This document shows positions 45,083-57,063 of a stretch of 64,000 nucleotides of DNA, one piece after another. Position 1 is the first letter of the stretch. The number at the start of each line of letters is the position of its first letter. Under the pieces are notes generated by a model that had not been told where the DNA came from, made no database searches, and saw nothing but the letters and a program-made list of their open reading frames with translations. Location of the stretch: positions 144,162,961 through 144,226,960 of the forward strand of contig OZ038382.1 of NCBI GenBank assembly GCA_964036045.1, read 5' to 3'. Source of the DNA: Eutreptiella sp. 'Long Island Sound 2002'. Lineage: Eukaryota; Euglenozoa; Euglenophyceae; Eutreptiales; Eutreptiaceae. The position numbers were made by a program, and so were the translations under genes.

Positions 45083-45741
45083 ACGTAGTACTTCTCATGC
45101 GCTTCAATGAGCTCGTCCTCCGTCATGTCTTCCGTGCCGGACCCGATGATGATGTCATCCACAAAGGGGTCCGCACAGTCCCGGACAGGACCGAGCAGGT
45201 CCTCCATCATGCGCTGGAAAGCGGCGTTGCCATTCTTGGCGCCCATAGGCACCATTTTCCGCTGCATGGGCCCCAGCGGCGTCGACATCGCTGTGCAGGG
45301 CCTGGAGTCCGGGTGTAGCGGCATCTGGTGATATCCATAATTTAGGTTTAACACCGTGAAGATCCGCTTGTTCTGTTGTTTTTGGAGGAGGGTGTCGATC
45401 AGAGGAAGCGAGTACGAGTCATGCTCGGTTTGCTCATTCAAACATCTGTAATCAACCACCAACCTCCACTCGCCCTTCTCTTTCTTGGGCACGATAAAGG
45501 CTGGGCTGGCCCACTCACTGTCGGAGGGTTCGATCCAGCCCCACTCAATAAACTCGGCCAACAACTTCTTCATGGCCTCGGCCCGATCGCCCTGAAGTTG
45601 GTACTCCCAATGACGGTAGATCTTGGGGTTCGGTTTCAGCTTAATCCTCGCTGTACCAAACCTCCCACGATCTGGAGGGTTCTTGTTGGCGACGCCACTG
45701 AATAGCCGCGGATAGGCATTTATCAGCCTCTCCTTCAGCTC
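45083..45741 (-). pseudogene. pol: RT fragment of copy C
   Basis: It covers RT from the LINAYPRLFSG block to just after FVDDIIIGSG. It repeats the sequence of copy B at 39155-39785 with about 20 differences in 630 bp and shares derived changes with it that element A lacks. There is no internal stop. At its left edge it runs into TAGTACGTAGTA of the GC-rich island. Confidence 0.85.
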
Positions 45742-47493
45742 AGTCTCGGTGGTGGCGATCTTCTCGATGACCTCGATGTCCTTGGCATTGTTGATCCTGC
45801 ACGTGGGCCTCGTTCTTGGCGTTGAGCTTCAGCTCCACCGTGATGTACTTCACAATCTCGTCCAGGCTCATGCGGGCAAAGATGACCTGCATCCTCAGTG
45901 GTTCTCGGTGCCTCCACTCCACGTTGTTGAGGCGCATCAGCCTTTGACCCAAGGTGTCGCCGAATACCTCCACGTAGACAGCGTTCTTCAACCCCAACAT
46001 TCGGCTGGGCTCGACGAGGTTTCGCCAGAAAAAGTCCATTATTCCGGCGTGGGTGTCTTCCGATGCCATGATTCGTACGGCCACGCGCTTCTTTGCTCTC
46101 TTCCTCTCCTCATCCTCCACTCTTCTCTTCCAGTGGCCGGGGAGGACGTCCTTCAGCAGGTGTCGGATCTCGCTGGCCTCATTCCAGTCCTCCACCAGCT
46201 TGAGGCTTCTTTGGTACTTGCCGATGTACCGATTCCATTCCCGGACCCTCAGTTCCCCGCACTCCAGCGGCAGCGGAATGGACCACAAATCCTCCAACTT
46301 CTGGTTGGGGGCGTCCACCCGCTCCTCGTCCTCCAGCCACTGGAGGCAGGCCTGCTCCGTCTGGATCACTCCCTCGCGGATCTGATCCCTGAGCTCCTCC
46401 TTCAGGTCCTGCGCCAGCCTGTGTGGGAATGTCCGACATACCCACTTGTCCCTTGGCGCTCCCTTCATCTCGCCGACGACCTCCTCGGCGAAGTCCTCCC
46501 AATCCAGAATGAAGTCATCCAGGTTGGAGGGGTTGCCATCGTATTAGGGGATTTTGTTTCCCCTGAGGTCGCCAATCCTGATGGCGTCTCCGACGTCCGC
46601 AGCCACCACTCCACCGAGACGGATACCACCTGTGGCCGGGGGGTGTCAGTACACTCCCCGTACATCCCTCTCCTCCATGGAGTGCGGTCCAGTTGGGCCT
46701 GAACCCATGGGGTTTGGAATGCGGGAAGGACTTGCTCCACCGGCTGTCCATATCCCCGTAGTGGGGTCCTTCACCCACAGGTTACCGCCTGGATGGCCTC
46801 GACCGTGTCCGTTCGGGCTTCCCATAGCTCGCCCTTGCATGGTCTGGTGTTGGATCTCCTCTTCCGCATAAACTTCGTGGGCAGTCGTAGTGGTCGGTGG
46901 ATCCTGGGCGGCATGGGACATCTGTACCGTCAGGCTCCTCAGGTCCGTGGTTGCGCGCTCTTCCCGCATGGACCCAGCCGGTGCCCGAGCATTATGGATT
47001 CGCTGAACATGGGGAAAAACGGCAGCGCACCCGGGTCAACACGCGGAGGCGCGTAAGGTGCCTTTGCAGGGCTGCCCATGGGTTTCTCCATGGCGCTCCT
47101 GAGTGTCTTAACCCGCTGCACCAGCTCTGCCGCTGCCAGCTTTGCCGGGAGCTCCGGACCCGAGGCGAGGGGTTGTAACTCCTCTAGCCTTTTCAGGCGT
47201 CCCGAGGTGTCCTCCACCAGGTGGAGGAGGCTGTCCACCACTCGCTGCTGCTTCTGCAGGGCCATCTCCAGCTTCTCCCTGTACCGGTCCTGCTGCGCTC
47301 GCAGCTCCACCATGTCTCTCTCCGCTGCTGACTGGTCATCCAGGATCCCCGCGACGTCCTCCTCTAGGCCGTCCTTTGCGTTGTCCAGGCGGTCGAGGTG
47401 CTGCATGTACAGAAGGTCCCTACCAGGACCGACCCCCGCTGTGCCCCTTCCGCCTGTCACCCCTGCTGACTTGCTCCTGATCAACGATTGCAT
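45742..47493 (-). pseudogene. gag: gag of copy C, C-terminal part deleted
   Basis: The frame starts at the LTR Met (47493) and runs MQSLIRSKSAGVTGGRGTAG into the coiled-coil region, because a deletion has removed the primer binding site and the acidic N-terminal third yet left the frame in phase. A stop near 46545 replaces a Tyr present in A. The helical gag region follows to about 45740, where it is fused to RT. The zinc knuckle is gone. Confidence 0.8.
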
Positions 47494-48655
47494 TTATCAA
47501 AATCCAGGGTCCAAAAACCAAAAATATAGAAAATCCAATCCTCCTTCAACCCTGAACAGCAATCAGATCCCACAAATACAGCAATAACCCGATCCACAAT
47601 CCAATCCACACTGCGGGCTTCCGTTCAGCACACCGGTCGTCCCACGGTGGCGGGCATGTACAAGAATTGCACCAAAGAGGAAAGCCCTGAAATTGGCATA
47701 TGAACACAAATAAAGCAAAGTTGGAGAAAGATGGAAGCCTACACAATCACAGCCATAGACCCCTCATTCCCTGGACTCAAGACCTTCCCTTGACTCACCA
47801 ACAAGATGCCCTAAACCCAGTCAAATAAGATGGCTAAATGCCATGTGTCAAAAGTCACTTCATAAACCCCAAAAATGTGTTCACTCCCAAGCCTCTGAAT
47901 CCTAGCCCAAAAGGGAAGGTGGCGTGTCATGGCCTAGAGTGGCACTCAGGACCATGCCCTACCCTAACATATACTTGGTTGGACTTGGGGTCGAATGGGC
48001 TTAGAGATATGCCCCATGAGTTTGAACTCATAACATGCCAAAAACTGCCAATTCACACCATATTGGCCATATGTCAAATATATGCTCAAAATTGAAGTTA
48101 CCACTTATCCGAAGGCTCAAAGCATGCGTGGAATCGAAGTCTAATATTCATGGAGGATAGAGACCAAAGGTCAATGCCCATGTACAGCACCACTTTACCT
48201 GCTGAAAGTCTGTAAAAATTAGATTAATTTTGCGAGTGTATAATATGAAAATTGCGGAAGCAACGAACCCTTTACTGATGAAATCTGACCCTTCATCGGG
48301 GTTTCCGCCAAAATATCTGGAAAAAACAGTTAACCAATCGGTTACCGCAAAATCGCGAGCCAACTGACAGTCGCTGATACATTGACCATCAGAACGGAAG
48401 GCGGAAAAATTACGGAAACATTATGATAAAAAAACCCTGTTGATTCCTGATATTCTGATATATAAATCTCAGCTGGCGGCGCCTCGGTACTGAATATGGC
48501 CGCTCATAGCCGGAATGGCCAAACCTCTCACACTATCACATCGGGTTAGGTCAGGTGGATGGGAGAGTATGATATCAGCCAATGGCGGCTTGCCGGCACA
48601 TAGATACACACCCCAAGTGACCCAAAGATGGCCAGGGGGGTCCGAACCGGCTTCA
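47416..48655 (-). repeat. LTR shared by copies C and D, internally deleted
   Basis: It ends at GTAGGGAC on the C side and starts TGAAGCCGG on the D side, next to a polypurine tract, so it is the 5' LTR of C and the 3' LTR of D at once. It has lost about 1.1 kb near 48195-48215 relative to A. The TATA-like box is at 48457-48467. Confidence 0.85.
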
Positions 48656-49048
48656 CCCCCCTTCTTAGAGCGTTGTTACCGCTCGGAAGTCATTGAAGAG
48701 AGGACGGGAGGACCCCCATGGGCTCCAACCCCCCCCCCCCTGTCCCAAGGACACATGGAGGCCCCACACACGTCGTAGGTGTCCCCCACGCCCCAAGAGA
48801 GGGGTGAGGACACTCATAATCGGTGCCCTACGCCATATCCGGTCTCCTCTTGATCTACAACATGGACCAAGGGGATCAAAGATAGAAAAACGTCGTCGGT
48901 CCACCTAAATAATTATACCACAATGAAATATATATGTGGAGATCGAGTGAAGGGGGTATATGGCCAATCAAGTCCCAAAAATCCCCAGATGAACGCCCTC
49001 ACCCATCTCCCAAGCACAAAAACAAACAAAAATGCCAAGGGGGATCCA

Positions 49049-52000
49049 TTACGGTGCTACAGCAGCCACCATATGGACCAACACGTCCTTGACATCCAAA
49101 GAAATGTTCTGTTTCTTCAGATAGTCCCTCCAGACCGTGGTGTAGCTCGGCACGAAACTGCTCGGAGGCTCCCACGAATCCCTGGATGCGGCGAATCCCT
49201 TCCAACGGACTTTATAAAGCCTACCCCCAGGCTTCCCCGGGTCCGGCTTGTCCGCCAGGATCCTCTCGGCGGTGAAGTCGTCGTCCTCATTCTCGTCGTC
49301 CGAGTCCACATCGCCGGCGATGAACTCGAAGGTGACAGGACGTCCGCTGGGGTCTGGTGCTCGGGGACGAAGCTGGGTATGGTCACGGTCCAGGATCTTG
49401 TTATCCCCCACACGAACCGCATACACATCCTGCCCGACCTTCCGGACGATTACCCCCGGCACATACCAAGATGCCTGCCGATGCCTGAACAGGACATCCT
49501 TGTGGTGCCGCTCCACCCATACGGTGTCTTGGAGAGCATACTTCTGGACCTTTCCCTGCTTGCAGTACTTGGCCCTCTTCTCATGCTCGTCCTGAAGTGC
49601 CTTGCACACCTTGGCCCGTGTTGTCCGCCTCAGCCATCATAGTGTTCGCATCCCGGGCCACTTTGCCATGGTTCAACCACGGGAGAGTGCGTGACACTCG
49701 ATCCCGTAGGAACAGGATACGATGGGGCGACAGCCCAGTGGGCCCCGGAAGGTCGTGATACGCCTGGAGCACTCTCCACAGCGAGTTATACCAGTTCCGG
49801 CCCGGTTCGTCAATGTGCAGCTGGCGGAACTTCTCGAACATCTGCCGCCCGGCCACCTCAGCGCAGCCATTCGACCGGCTGTGGTACGCCACGGTCTTGG
49901 CGTGCCGAATCCCCATGTGCTTGCACATCGTCTTGAACCACATCCCCACGAATTGACTGCCCCGATAGCTGCAGATGACAGCTGGGACATCAAAAATCGT
50001 CAGCCAATGCCTGATCATGGCATTAGCGACGGTCTTGGCCTGCAGCCCCATTCCATGCTTGTCCTTCTTGTCCTTCTTCTTGGACTTCTTGCCCGGGACT
50101 GCCACGATATACCCGCTGTGCCTGTCCACCGCTAGGATGACACAATCATATGTCTCTCCTTCCACGGTGACGTCCGGCATGGCGAACACATCCATGGCCG
50201 AGGACCGCATAGGGGCCTCCGGTATAGCCGTATACACCGGGTTGCCCGCTGTGGAGTGGTTGGGGCTCTTCGTGGCCCGACACACGGCAGAGTCGCTGCA
50301 GTACCTATCCAGGATGGCGTAGTACCCCGGAGGGAACTTGAAACGCCACTCCAGGTCCTGCTGCATCAGGTCTCGGCCAGGGTGCATGAGCTGGGCGTTG
50401 TGCCAATGGTCAATGAGCTCCTCCACTCGGTTCTCGGGCACCAGCAGCTTGTCCTTGAGGAACAACTTGTCCCCATCCTCGGTTAAGCCCTCAGGCCATT
50501 CGTCGTCCGACGGGGCGCTCTTGGCATTCCAGTACTTGCTCCAGTGCTCGGATGCCGCATAGTCATCCGACCAGTCCTCTGTGAGCACCGACCTGACTAG
50601 CTCTAGAGGGGCCACCATCCACTGCTCGAGGGTTTCCTCTCGAATAGCTTGGACTCGGGCGCCCCGGAACTTGGCCAGGTCCGTACGGTTTGCCATCACC
50701 ACAAAGCACTTGACCCCCTCTTGCTCCATGGCCTTCTCGATCTCGATGATGCGCTTGGCCTCCTCGGTCTGCTCGGCGTCCCCATGGCTGGATATGTCCA
50801 TCCAAGCCTTGCCCGCGGGGTAGGCCCACAGACTGAGGCAATCTGCCACAGTGTTGTCCTTCCCCGGGACGTATACGACGCTGAGGTCGAACTTGGTGAA
50901 CGTCTCATGCCATCGGGCCCTCCTTGCCGCCGGTCCCGAGGGGGTGTCGACGTGCTCCTAGTGCCAGCTCTGCAAGGACTGATGGTCTGTACAAACCACC
51001 ACCGGTTGCATTCCGATGTGGCCAGACCACTTCCTGAGCGCACAGACAATGGCATACGTCTCCTTCTCCCTCACGGTCCAGGTTCGACGTTGCCCCTCGG
51101 CCACGATCTGACTCCAGAACGCCACGGGTACGTGCGACCCGTCGTCCCGGATCTGCTCGAGGACTGCCACTACAGCATAGTCTGAGGCGTCCGTCCGTAG
51201 CACGAATCCCTTATCCGGGTCCACCAGGAATAGCCCCAGCTGCCCCAGGAGTCGCTCCTTCAGGCGGCTGAACGCATCTTCGGCTTCAGGGGTCCAGGCA
51301 AGCTTCTTCTTGCTCCCCTTCTGGCCATCAAACTTCCCCACCTGCAGCATCTTGTGCAGCGGCCCCGAGAGTTCTGCATACATCCGGACATAGCCCGAAT
51401 AGTAATTGGAGAACCCCATGAAGGACCGGAGTTCGCTGATGGTCTGGGGCTTCTCCCAGTGGTGCAGGGACGCCAGCTTCCTAGGCATGGGACGGTGTTG
51501 CCCATGACCAACCACGTGACCCGCGAACTCCACTTCCTTCACGAAGAGTGAGGCTTTGGTCGGCTTGCACACCATGTTGTGCTTGTCCAGCTCGCTGAGC
51601 ACTCGGCGCAGATCCTTCTCATGCGCGTCGATGAGCTCGTCCTCAGTCATGTTCTCCGTGCCGGACCCGATGATGATGTCATCCACGAAGGGATCGGCAC
51701 AGTCCTGGACAGGACCTAGTAGGTCCTCCATCATGCGCTGGAAAGCGGCGTTGCCATTCTTGGCGCCCATAGGCACCACTTTCCACTGCATGGGCCCCAG
51801 CGGCGTCGACATCGCTGTGCAGGGCCTGGAGTCCGGGTGTAGCGGCATCTGGTGATAACCGTGTTTCAGGTCTAACACCGTGAAGATCCGCTTTTTCTGT
51901 TGTTTTTGGAGGATGGAGTTGATCAGGGGAAGCGAGTACGAGTCACCTGACATAGGGCAGTGGGAGGGACGGGACGTCCCCTTGGTAAAACCTTCTTCCT

Positions 52001-54068
52001 GCAATGTCAAAGGAGGCATCCCGAGCTCCCGAAGATACCTACCTACCTACCTCAATGAACTCGGCCAACAACTTCTTCATGGCCTCGGCCCGATCGCCCT
52101 GAAGTTGGTACTCCCGATGACTAGAGATCTTGGGGTTGGGCCTCAGCTTGATCCTCGCTGTGCCAAACCTCCCACGATCTGGAGGGTTCTTGTTGACGAC
52201 GCCAGTGAATAGCCACGGAGAGGCATTGATCAGCCTCTCCTTCAGCTCGGCGACCTTCGGGTTCTCCTGCGCCTCTTCAGCCGCTTGCTTCGGTATCGAT
52301 ACAACCGACCGCACTGCGGTGTAGGCCTCTTCGGGGTCCGAATCTGACTTCTCCTCGTCCGATATGCCGTCTTCATCGTCGTGGGGCATGCTTCCCACCG
52401 ATAATCTTCGAAAATTTGCGGCATCGGGCTGGTTCTTGTCGCTCTCGGCACCCATTCTTGGAAAATCCCATGTCGGCGGGTCCGACCCAACTGGACCATC
52501 ATATTGGTCCGCAATGTGATCCATGACCCTCGCCACGAACTCATCCTTCTCGTACTTGCCGGTGACCAACATCTTGTCATCCCACCAAGGCGCAGATGTG
52601 ACCATGGCCCGCCTCTTCTTGGCTGCCACACGGTCGTGCATCCCCATCCCCATGTAGTTGACGACGTTGTCGATCTCGGCGTGGGACAGGACGTCAATGC
52701 CATCGATTGGCTGATCCGTCCCTCCCTTGGGCTCAAACATGACCTTCGTGGGCACCGCCTCCACCCTACAGATGAATGCTTCATCACCCGTGGGCTGGGC
52801 TTGCGCCCCACCCACCAGGAAAGCCTTGGTACCCCACGCTTGACCCGGGGAGGGCATTGATACACCCTTGGCGTCGATGAACAACTCCTCCTCTGGCCCG
52901 AATGACATCTCGTTCAGGGTGATGGAGTCCAGCGTGGACTTGAGACCTTCCAGCGGACATGGGGTGGATCCTATGCCGGTTATGACCAGGATCCCCTTCG
53001 CCCTATCCGCGACGATCTTCTCCACCGTACGTCTGGTATTGTCCAGGGAGCCATGCCAATACATGGGCCCCCACTCCTTCAAACCCCAATGCCTATGCCA
53101 GGCTGAGTCTCCTCAAATTCAATGCCTCCTACACTTCCGCAAAAGTGGGGCATCCCGGGAAGCGAAGACGTCCGTCTCGGGCGCTTCGGCTCCCAGTGTC
53201 TGGATCATCCTGGCATACACCTGCGGCGCCATTTCATACTCCGTGAGCTGAACTCCACGGTCTCTTCTGAACTTGGCACCCACAGCTTGCACCGCTTGGA
53301 CGATCCGATCCTCTTCCTCAGCATTCCATTGGGATGATCCGCCTGCATAGTCCGTGGACAGCCATGTGAGGCATTCATCATCCTCCCGGACCAGCGTTGC
53401 ACGATGGGGAAGGGCTCCAATGGCGTTTGCCACCATGAAGTCATACCCCATGATCATATCCCAATCCGTGATGTCGGCCACATAGAAGTTCCCGGATAGA
53501 GTGCTTCTCTTCGCCAAATCAGGGCGGTTCAAGCGCTCATGCTCCCAGAATTCCATACTGATAGTGGCCTCATGGGTGCCACCACCCATAATCTCTCCGT
53601 TGGCGACCTTCAGGCGGACCGGTCTCCGGCTGGGCTGCAGGAGTTCCTCCTTGAACAACCCTCTCCGGACCAGGCTCACCTGGGCACCCGTATCCACCAA
53701 CACATCCACCACCTTCTCCTCTCGTCCGCACCGTACTCGCACTTTCAAGTGCAACTGCCGCTCGTCACCATGAGGCGTATGGACGACTCTCACGGCATGC
53801 AACTCTAGCACGTCCGGGTGCATCAGGACTTCAAGGGTATGGTCACGCCCATCCACGGGGCTCTCCGTGGTCGCTCCTTCCTTCTTGCCATGTCCCGTAC
53901 CCACATGTACTTCCCTTGGCAGGGCGCTCCAGGGGTTGGGAGTGGCAAAACTCAGTGGTTCGGCTCTTCCGGAGCCTTCTTCGGCACCCGACGTGCCTCG
54001 GATTCCTCAGGGATTCCACTGATTTTCGGAGGAGAGACCTCCAAGGTCCCACTCCCGTGGGGGCTCCT
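49049..54068 (-). pseudogene. pol: Gypsy pol of copy D
   Basis: Protease (VDTGAQVSLV near 53690), RT with FVDD near 51675, RNase H, integrase and chromodomain (VRWKGFAASRDSWEPPSSF) follow the order of element A. Lesions seen: a frameshift near 53960 just after the gag/pol junction, one near 53110, a 108-bp foreign segment replacing about 123 bp of RT at 51943-52050, a TAG near 50957, and a frameshift near 49612. The second integrase catalytic Asp is changed to Tyr (CSYRGSQF). At 50325 it keeps the Tyr codon that is TAA in A, and at 53460 the Trp codon. Confidence 0.88.
51943..52050. repeat. 108-bp remnant of the 580-bp repeat inside RT
   Basis: CACCTGACATAGGGCAGTGG through to the ACCTACCTACCTAC run matches the end of the repeat at 62503-62610 and, inverted, at 9433-9540. 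The junction with RT on its right (ACCTAC then CTCAATGAACTCGG) is identical to the one at 62610. Confidence 0.85.
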
Positions 54069-57063
54069 CTAGACTTGACTTCCCGCAGCCCCTTCAGGCT
54101 GCGATCCGCCAGGACTTTGTCCACCACGTTGCTGGGCTTTGAGTTCCTCCAACGTCCTCAACATGTCCTCAGCAACCTCCTCGATCGACCTCACTCGTCG
54201 GTCTTGGCCAGGTCCACCATCATAGCCTCTTCCTCCCCCTTTCCCTTGGCCCTTGCCTTGGCCTTTTCCCCCGTCTCCGCCCTTTGCCTCCCAATCATCA
54301 ATCCGCTGCTCCTTCGGGCTTCTTCTCGGGGTGGGCGGCGAAGTAGGCCTTCTTGTCCGCCTCATACACCTTGCACTGACGGTGGTCGTGTGCGTGGTTG
54401 TTTCCCTTGCCATAACAGACCCAGCACCCGTCGTGCTGAGACCTGTACTCCCGGAACGAGAGCGGTGGGTTCCCGATCCTCCTTGGCTCTCTGCTCTTCT
54501 TGGGTCCCACCCGGTTCCATCTGGACCGATCCTGCCCATGTTCCCTCAGGTTGTGCGACACAAAGGGTAAGAAATGGGCCTCCTCGTGATCCTCCCGGGA
54601 CCAGTTGTCTTGGCCACTTTGACTACCATCCACCGCAGAGTCGGTTGTGTCCTCCTGGATCTCCCGATGATGGCGGTCTTCTTGGTGGCCTCGTTGTCCA
54701 TGACCATGTCCATCCTGCATGTGGGCCTCGTTCTTCGCATTGAGCTTCAACTCCACCGTGATGTACTTCACGATCTTGTCCAGGCTCATGCGGGCGAAGA
54801 TGACTTGCATCCTCAGCTGCTCTCCGCGCCTCCACTCCACGTTGTTGAGGCGCAGCAACCTTTGCCCCACGGTGTCTCCAAATACCTCCTCGTACACGGC
54901 GTTCTTCAGTCCCAACATCCGGTTGGGCTCGCCCAGGTTCCTCCTGAAGAACTCCATGATACCCGCATGGGTATCCTCCGCCGCCATGATCCTCACCGCC
55001 ACGCGCTTGTTCGCTCTCTTTCTTTCATCGTCCTCCACTCTCCTCTTCCAGTGCCCGGGGAGGACGTCCTTCAGCAGGTGGTGGATCTCGCTGGACTCAT
55101 TCCAGTCCTCAACCAGCTTGAGGCTCCGTCAGTACTTCCGCAGATACCGGTTCCACTCCCGGACCCGCAACTCACCGCGGTCCAGCTGCAGCGGGATGGA
55201 CCACAAGTCCTCCAGCTTCTAGTTCGGAGCGTCCACCTGCTCCTCATCCTCCAACCACTGGAGGCAGGCCTGCTCCGTATGGATCAGTCCTTCCCGGATC
55301 TGATCCCGCAGCTCCTCCTTCAGGTCCTGCGCCAGCCGGTGTGGGAATGTCCGGCATACCCACTTGTCCCGCGGCGCTCCCCGCATCTCGCCGACGACCT
55401 CCTTGGCGAAGTCATCCCAATCCAGGATGAAGTCATCCAGGTTGGGGGATTTGCAATCATAGTAGGGGATTTGGTTTCCCCTGAGGTCGTCAATCCTGAT
55501 GGCGTCTCCGACGTCACCAGCCACCACTTCACCGAGACGGATACCACCTGTGGCCGGGGGGTGTCAGTACACTCCCCGTACATCCCTCTCCTCCATGGAG
55601 TGCGGTCCAGTTGGGCCTGAACTCATGGGGTTTGGAATGCGGGAAGGACTTGCCCCTCCGGCCAACCATATCTCCGTATTGGGGTCTTTCGCCCACAGGT
55701 TTCCGCTGGGATGACCTCGACCATGTCCGTCGGCGCTTCCCATGGTTCGCCCCTGCATGGTTTGGCTCTGGATCTCCTCTTCCGCATAAACTGCGTGGGC
55801 AGTCGTAGTGATCGGTAGATCCTGGGCGGCATGGGACATCTGTACCGTCAGGCTCCTCGGGTCCGTGGTTACGTGCCCTTCCCGCATGGACCCGGCCGGT
55901 GCCGTGTGCTCCCCGAGCATTGTGGATTCGCTGAACATGGGAACAAACGGCAGCGCACCCGGGTCAACACGCGGAGGCGCGTATGGTGCCTCTGCCGGGC
56001 CGCCCATGGGTTTATCCATGGCGCTCCGGAGGGTCTTAACCCGCTCCACCAGCTCTGCCGCTGCTGGCTTTGCCGGGAGCTCCGGACCCGAGGTGAGGGG
56101 CTGTTGCTCCTCTAGCCTTTCCAGGCGTCCTGACATCTCCTGCACTAGGTGGAGGAGGCTGTCCACCACTCGCTGCTGCTTCTGCAGGGCCAGCTCCAGA
56201 TTCTCCCGGTACCGGTCCCGTTCCGCTCGCAGCTCCGCCATGTCTCTCTCCGCGGCCGACTGGTCATCCAGGATCCCGGCGACATCCTCCTCTAGGCCGT
56301 CTTTCGCGTTGTCCAGGCTGTCGAGGCGATGCACGATGGCGTCCATCCCCATCTTTGGGTACTTGCCCATGAGGAAGGACACGTGCTCGCAATGGCACTC
56401 AGCGTGCTTACCACCTGATCCGGCGCATCCCGCGGTTCCCGGCGCCTCGGACTCCTCCGCCATGGGTGTTTCGCCCATGCTATCCCGCGTTGGCTCCGTG
56501 TGCCGGGCCACAGGCGCCGTCCTGGCTCTGGCGGGCCTCTCCAACGCCTCGGCGTCATGCTCCAGGTTTGATTCTGGGGCCGCCTCTTCGCCCTTGTGGG
56601 CGGTCTGGCCGTCTCCTCTGACTCCGAAGGTTGCTCATAGACTGTCGGATAGCTCTCGGAGTGCCCCTCGGAGTCCCACAGCCTGACCGGGCTGGGGTCC
56701 GTATCCATAGCCCCGGCGTCCCCTGCCGCGGGCTTGGGTGACCCGCGCTTCCGGTAGCGCCGGGCCCGTCCTCCACTGCTGCCTGAATGGCAGGTCTCCT
56801 CAGAGTCCTCCTCGGCGGAGCGGAGGTTGCATGCCTTTCGGCAGCGACGCTCACACATGGAGACCAGGTCCTCCATGTCCAGTCCTCTTCTTCCCGAACG
56901 TCGTCCTTCTCTTTGGGCTTCAACTTCAGGAGTTCGCCATGCTCCTGAGCGTCTCGGCTCTTCTCTGGCTCCAATCTCCGGCGTGGTTTCCACCGAGTCC
57001 ACAATACGCACCCGGGGCGTACTTGGGCAGGGCTCATAGGGGCCCAAGTCCCCGGGTCGGCGG
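54069..57063 (-). pseudogene. gag: gag of copy D
   Basis: It ends at the same in-frame TAG as A (54069-54071), after AAGSQV. The zinc-knuckle block is present (DGCWVCYGKGNNHAHDH). The helical core, coiled coil and the Cys-rich patch MCERRCRKAC are all present. Frame breaks occur near 54300, 55130, 55220, 55460 and 56570. The leader part before MEDLVSMCER is kept to about 57063, but the primer binding site and LTR are lost. Confidence 0.85.

Larger units (their letters stand above)
45083..48655 (-). mobile_element. Gypsy copy C: LTR, gag and part of RT with a large internal deletion
   Basis: In coding order: LTR (47416-48655), gag (about 47493-45742), then a jump straight to RT (45741-45083). 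The end of gag with its zinc knuckle, the TAG, protease and the linker are missing. RT is cut after its catalytic region. Confidence 0.88.
48656..57063 (-). mobile_element. Gypsy copy D: gag and pol, one LTR
   Basis: It lies upstream of the shared LTR and carries the 3' untranslated region, all pol domains, the gag/pol TAG and nearly all of gag up to the leader. At 57063 it breaks off before its own 5' LTR and is joined to pol fragment E. It has several lesions and a foreign piece in RT. Confidence 0.9.
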
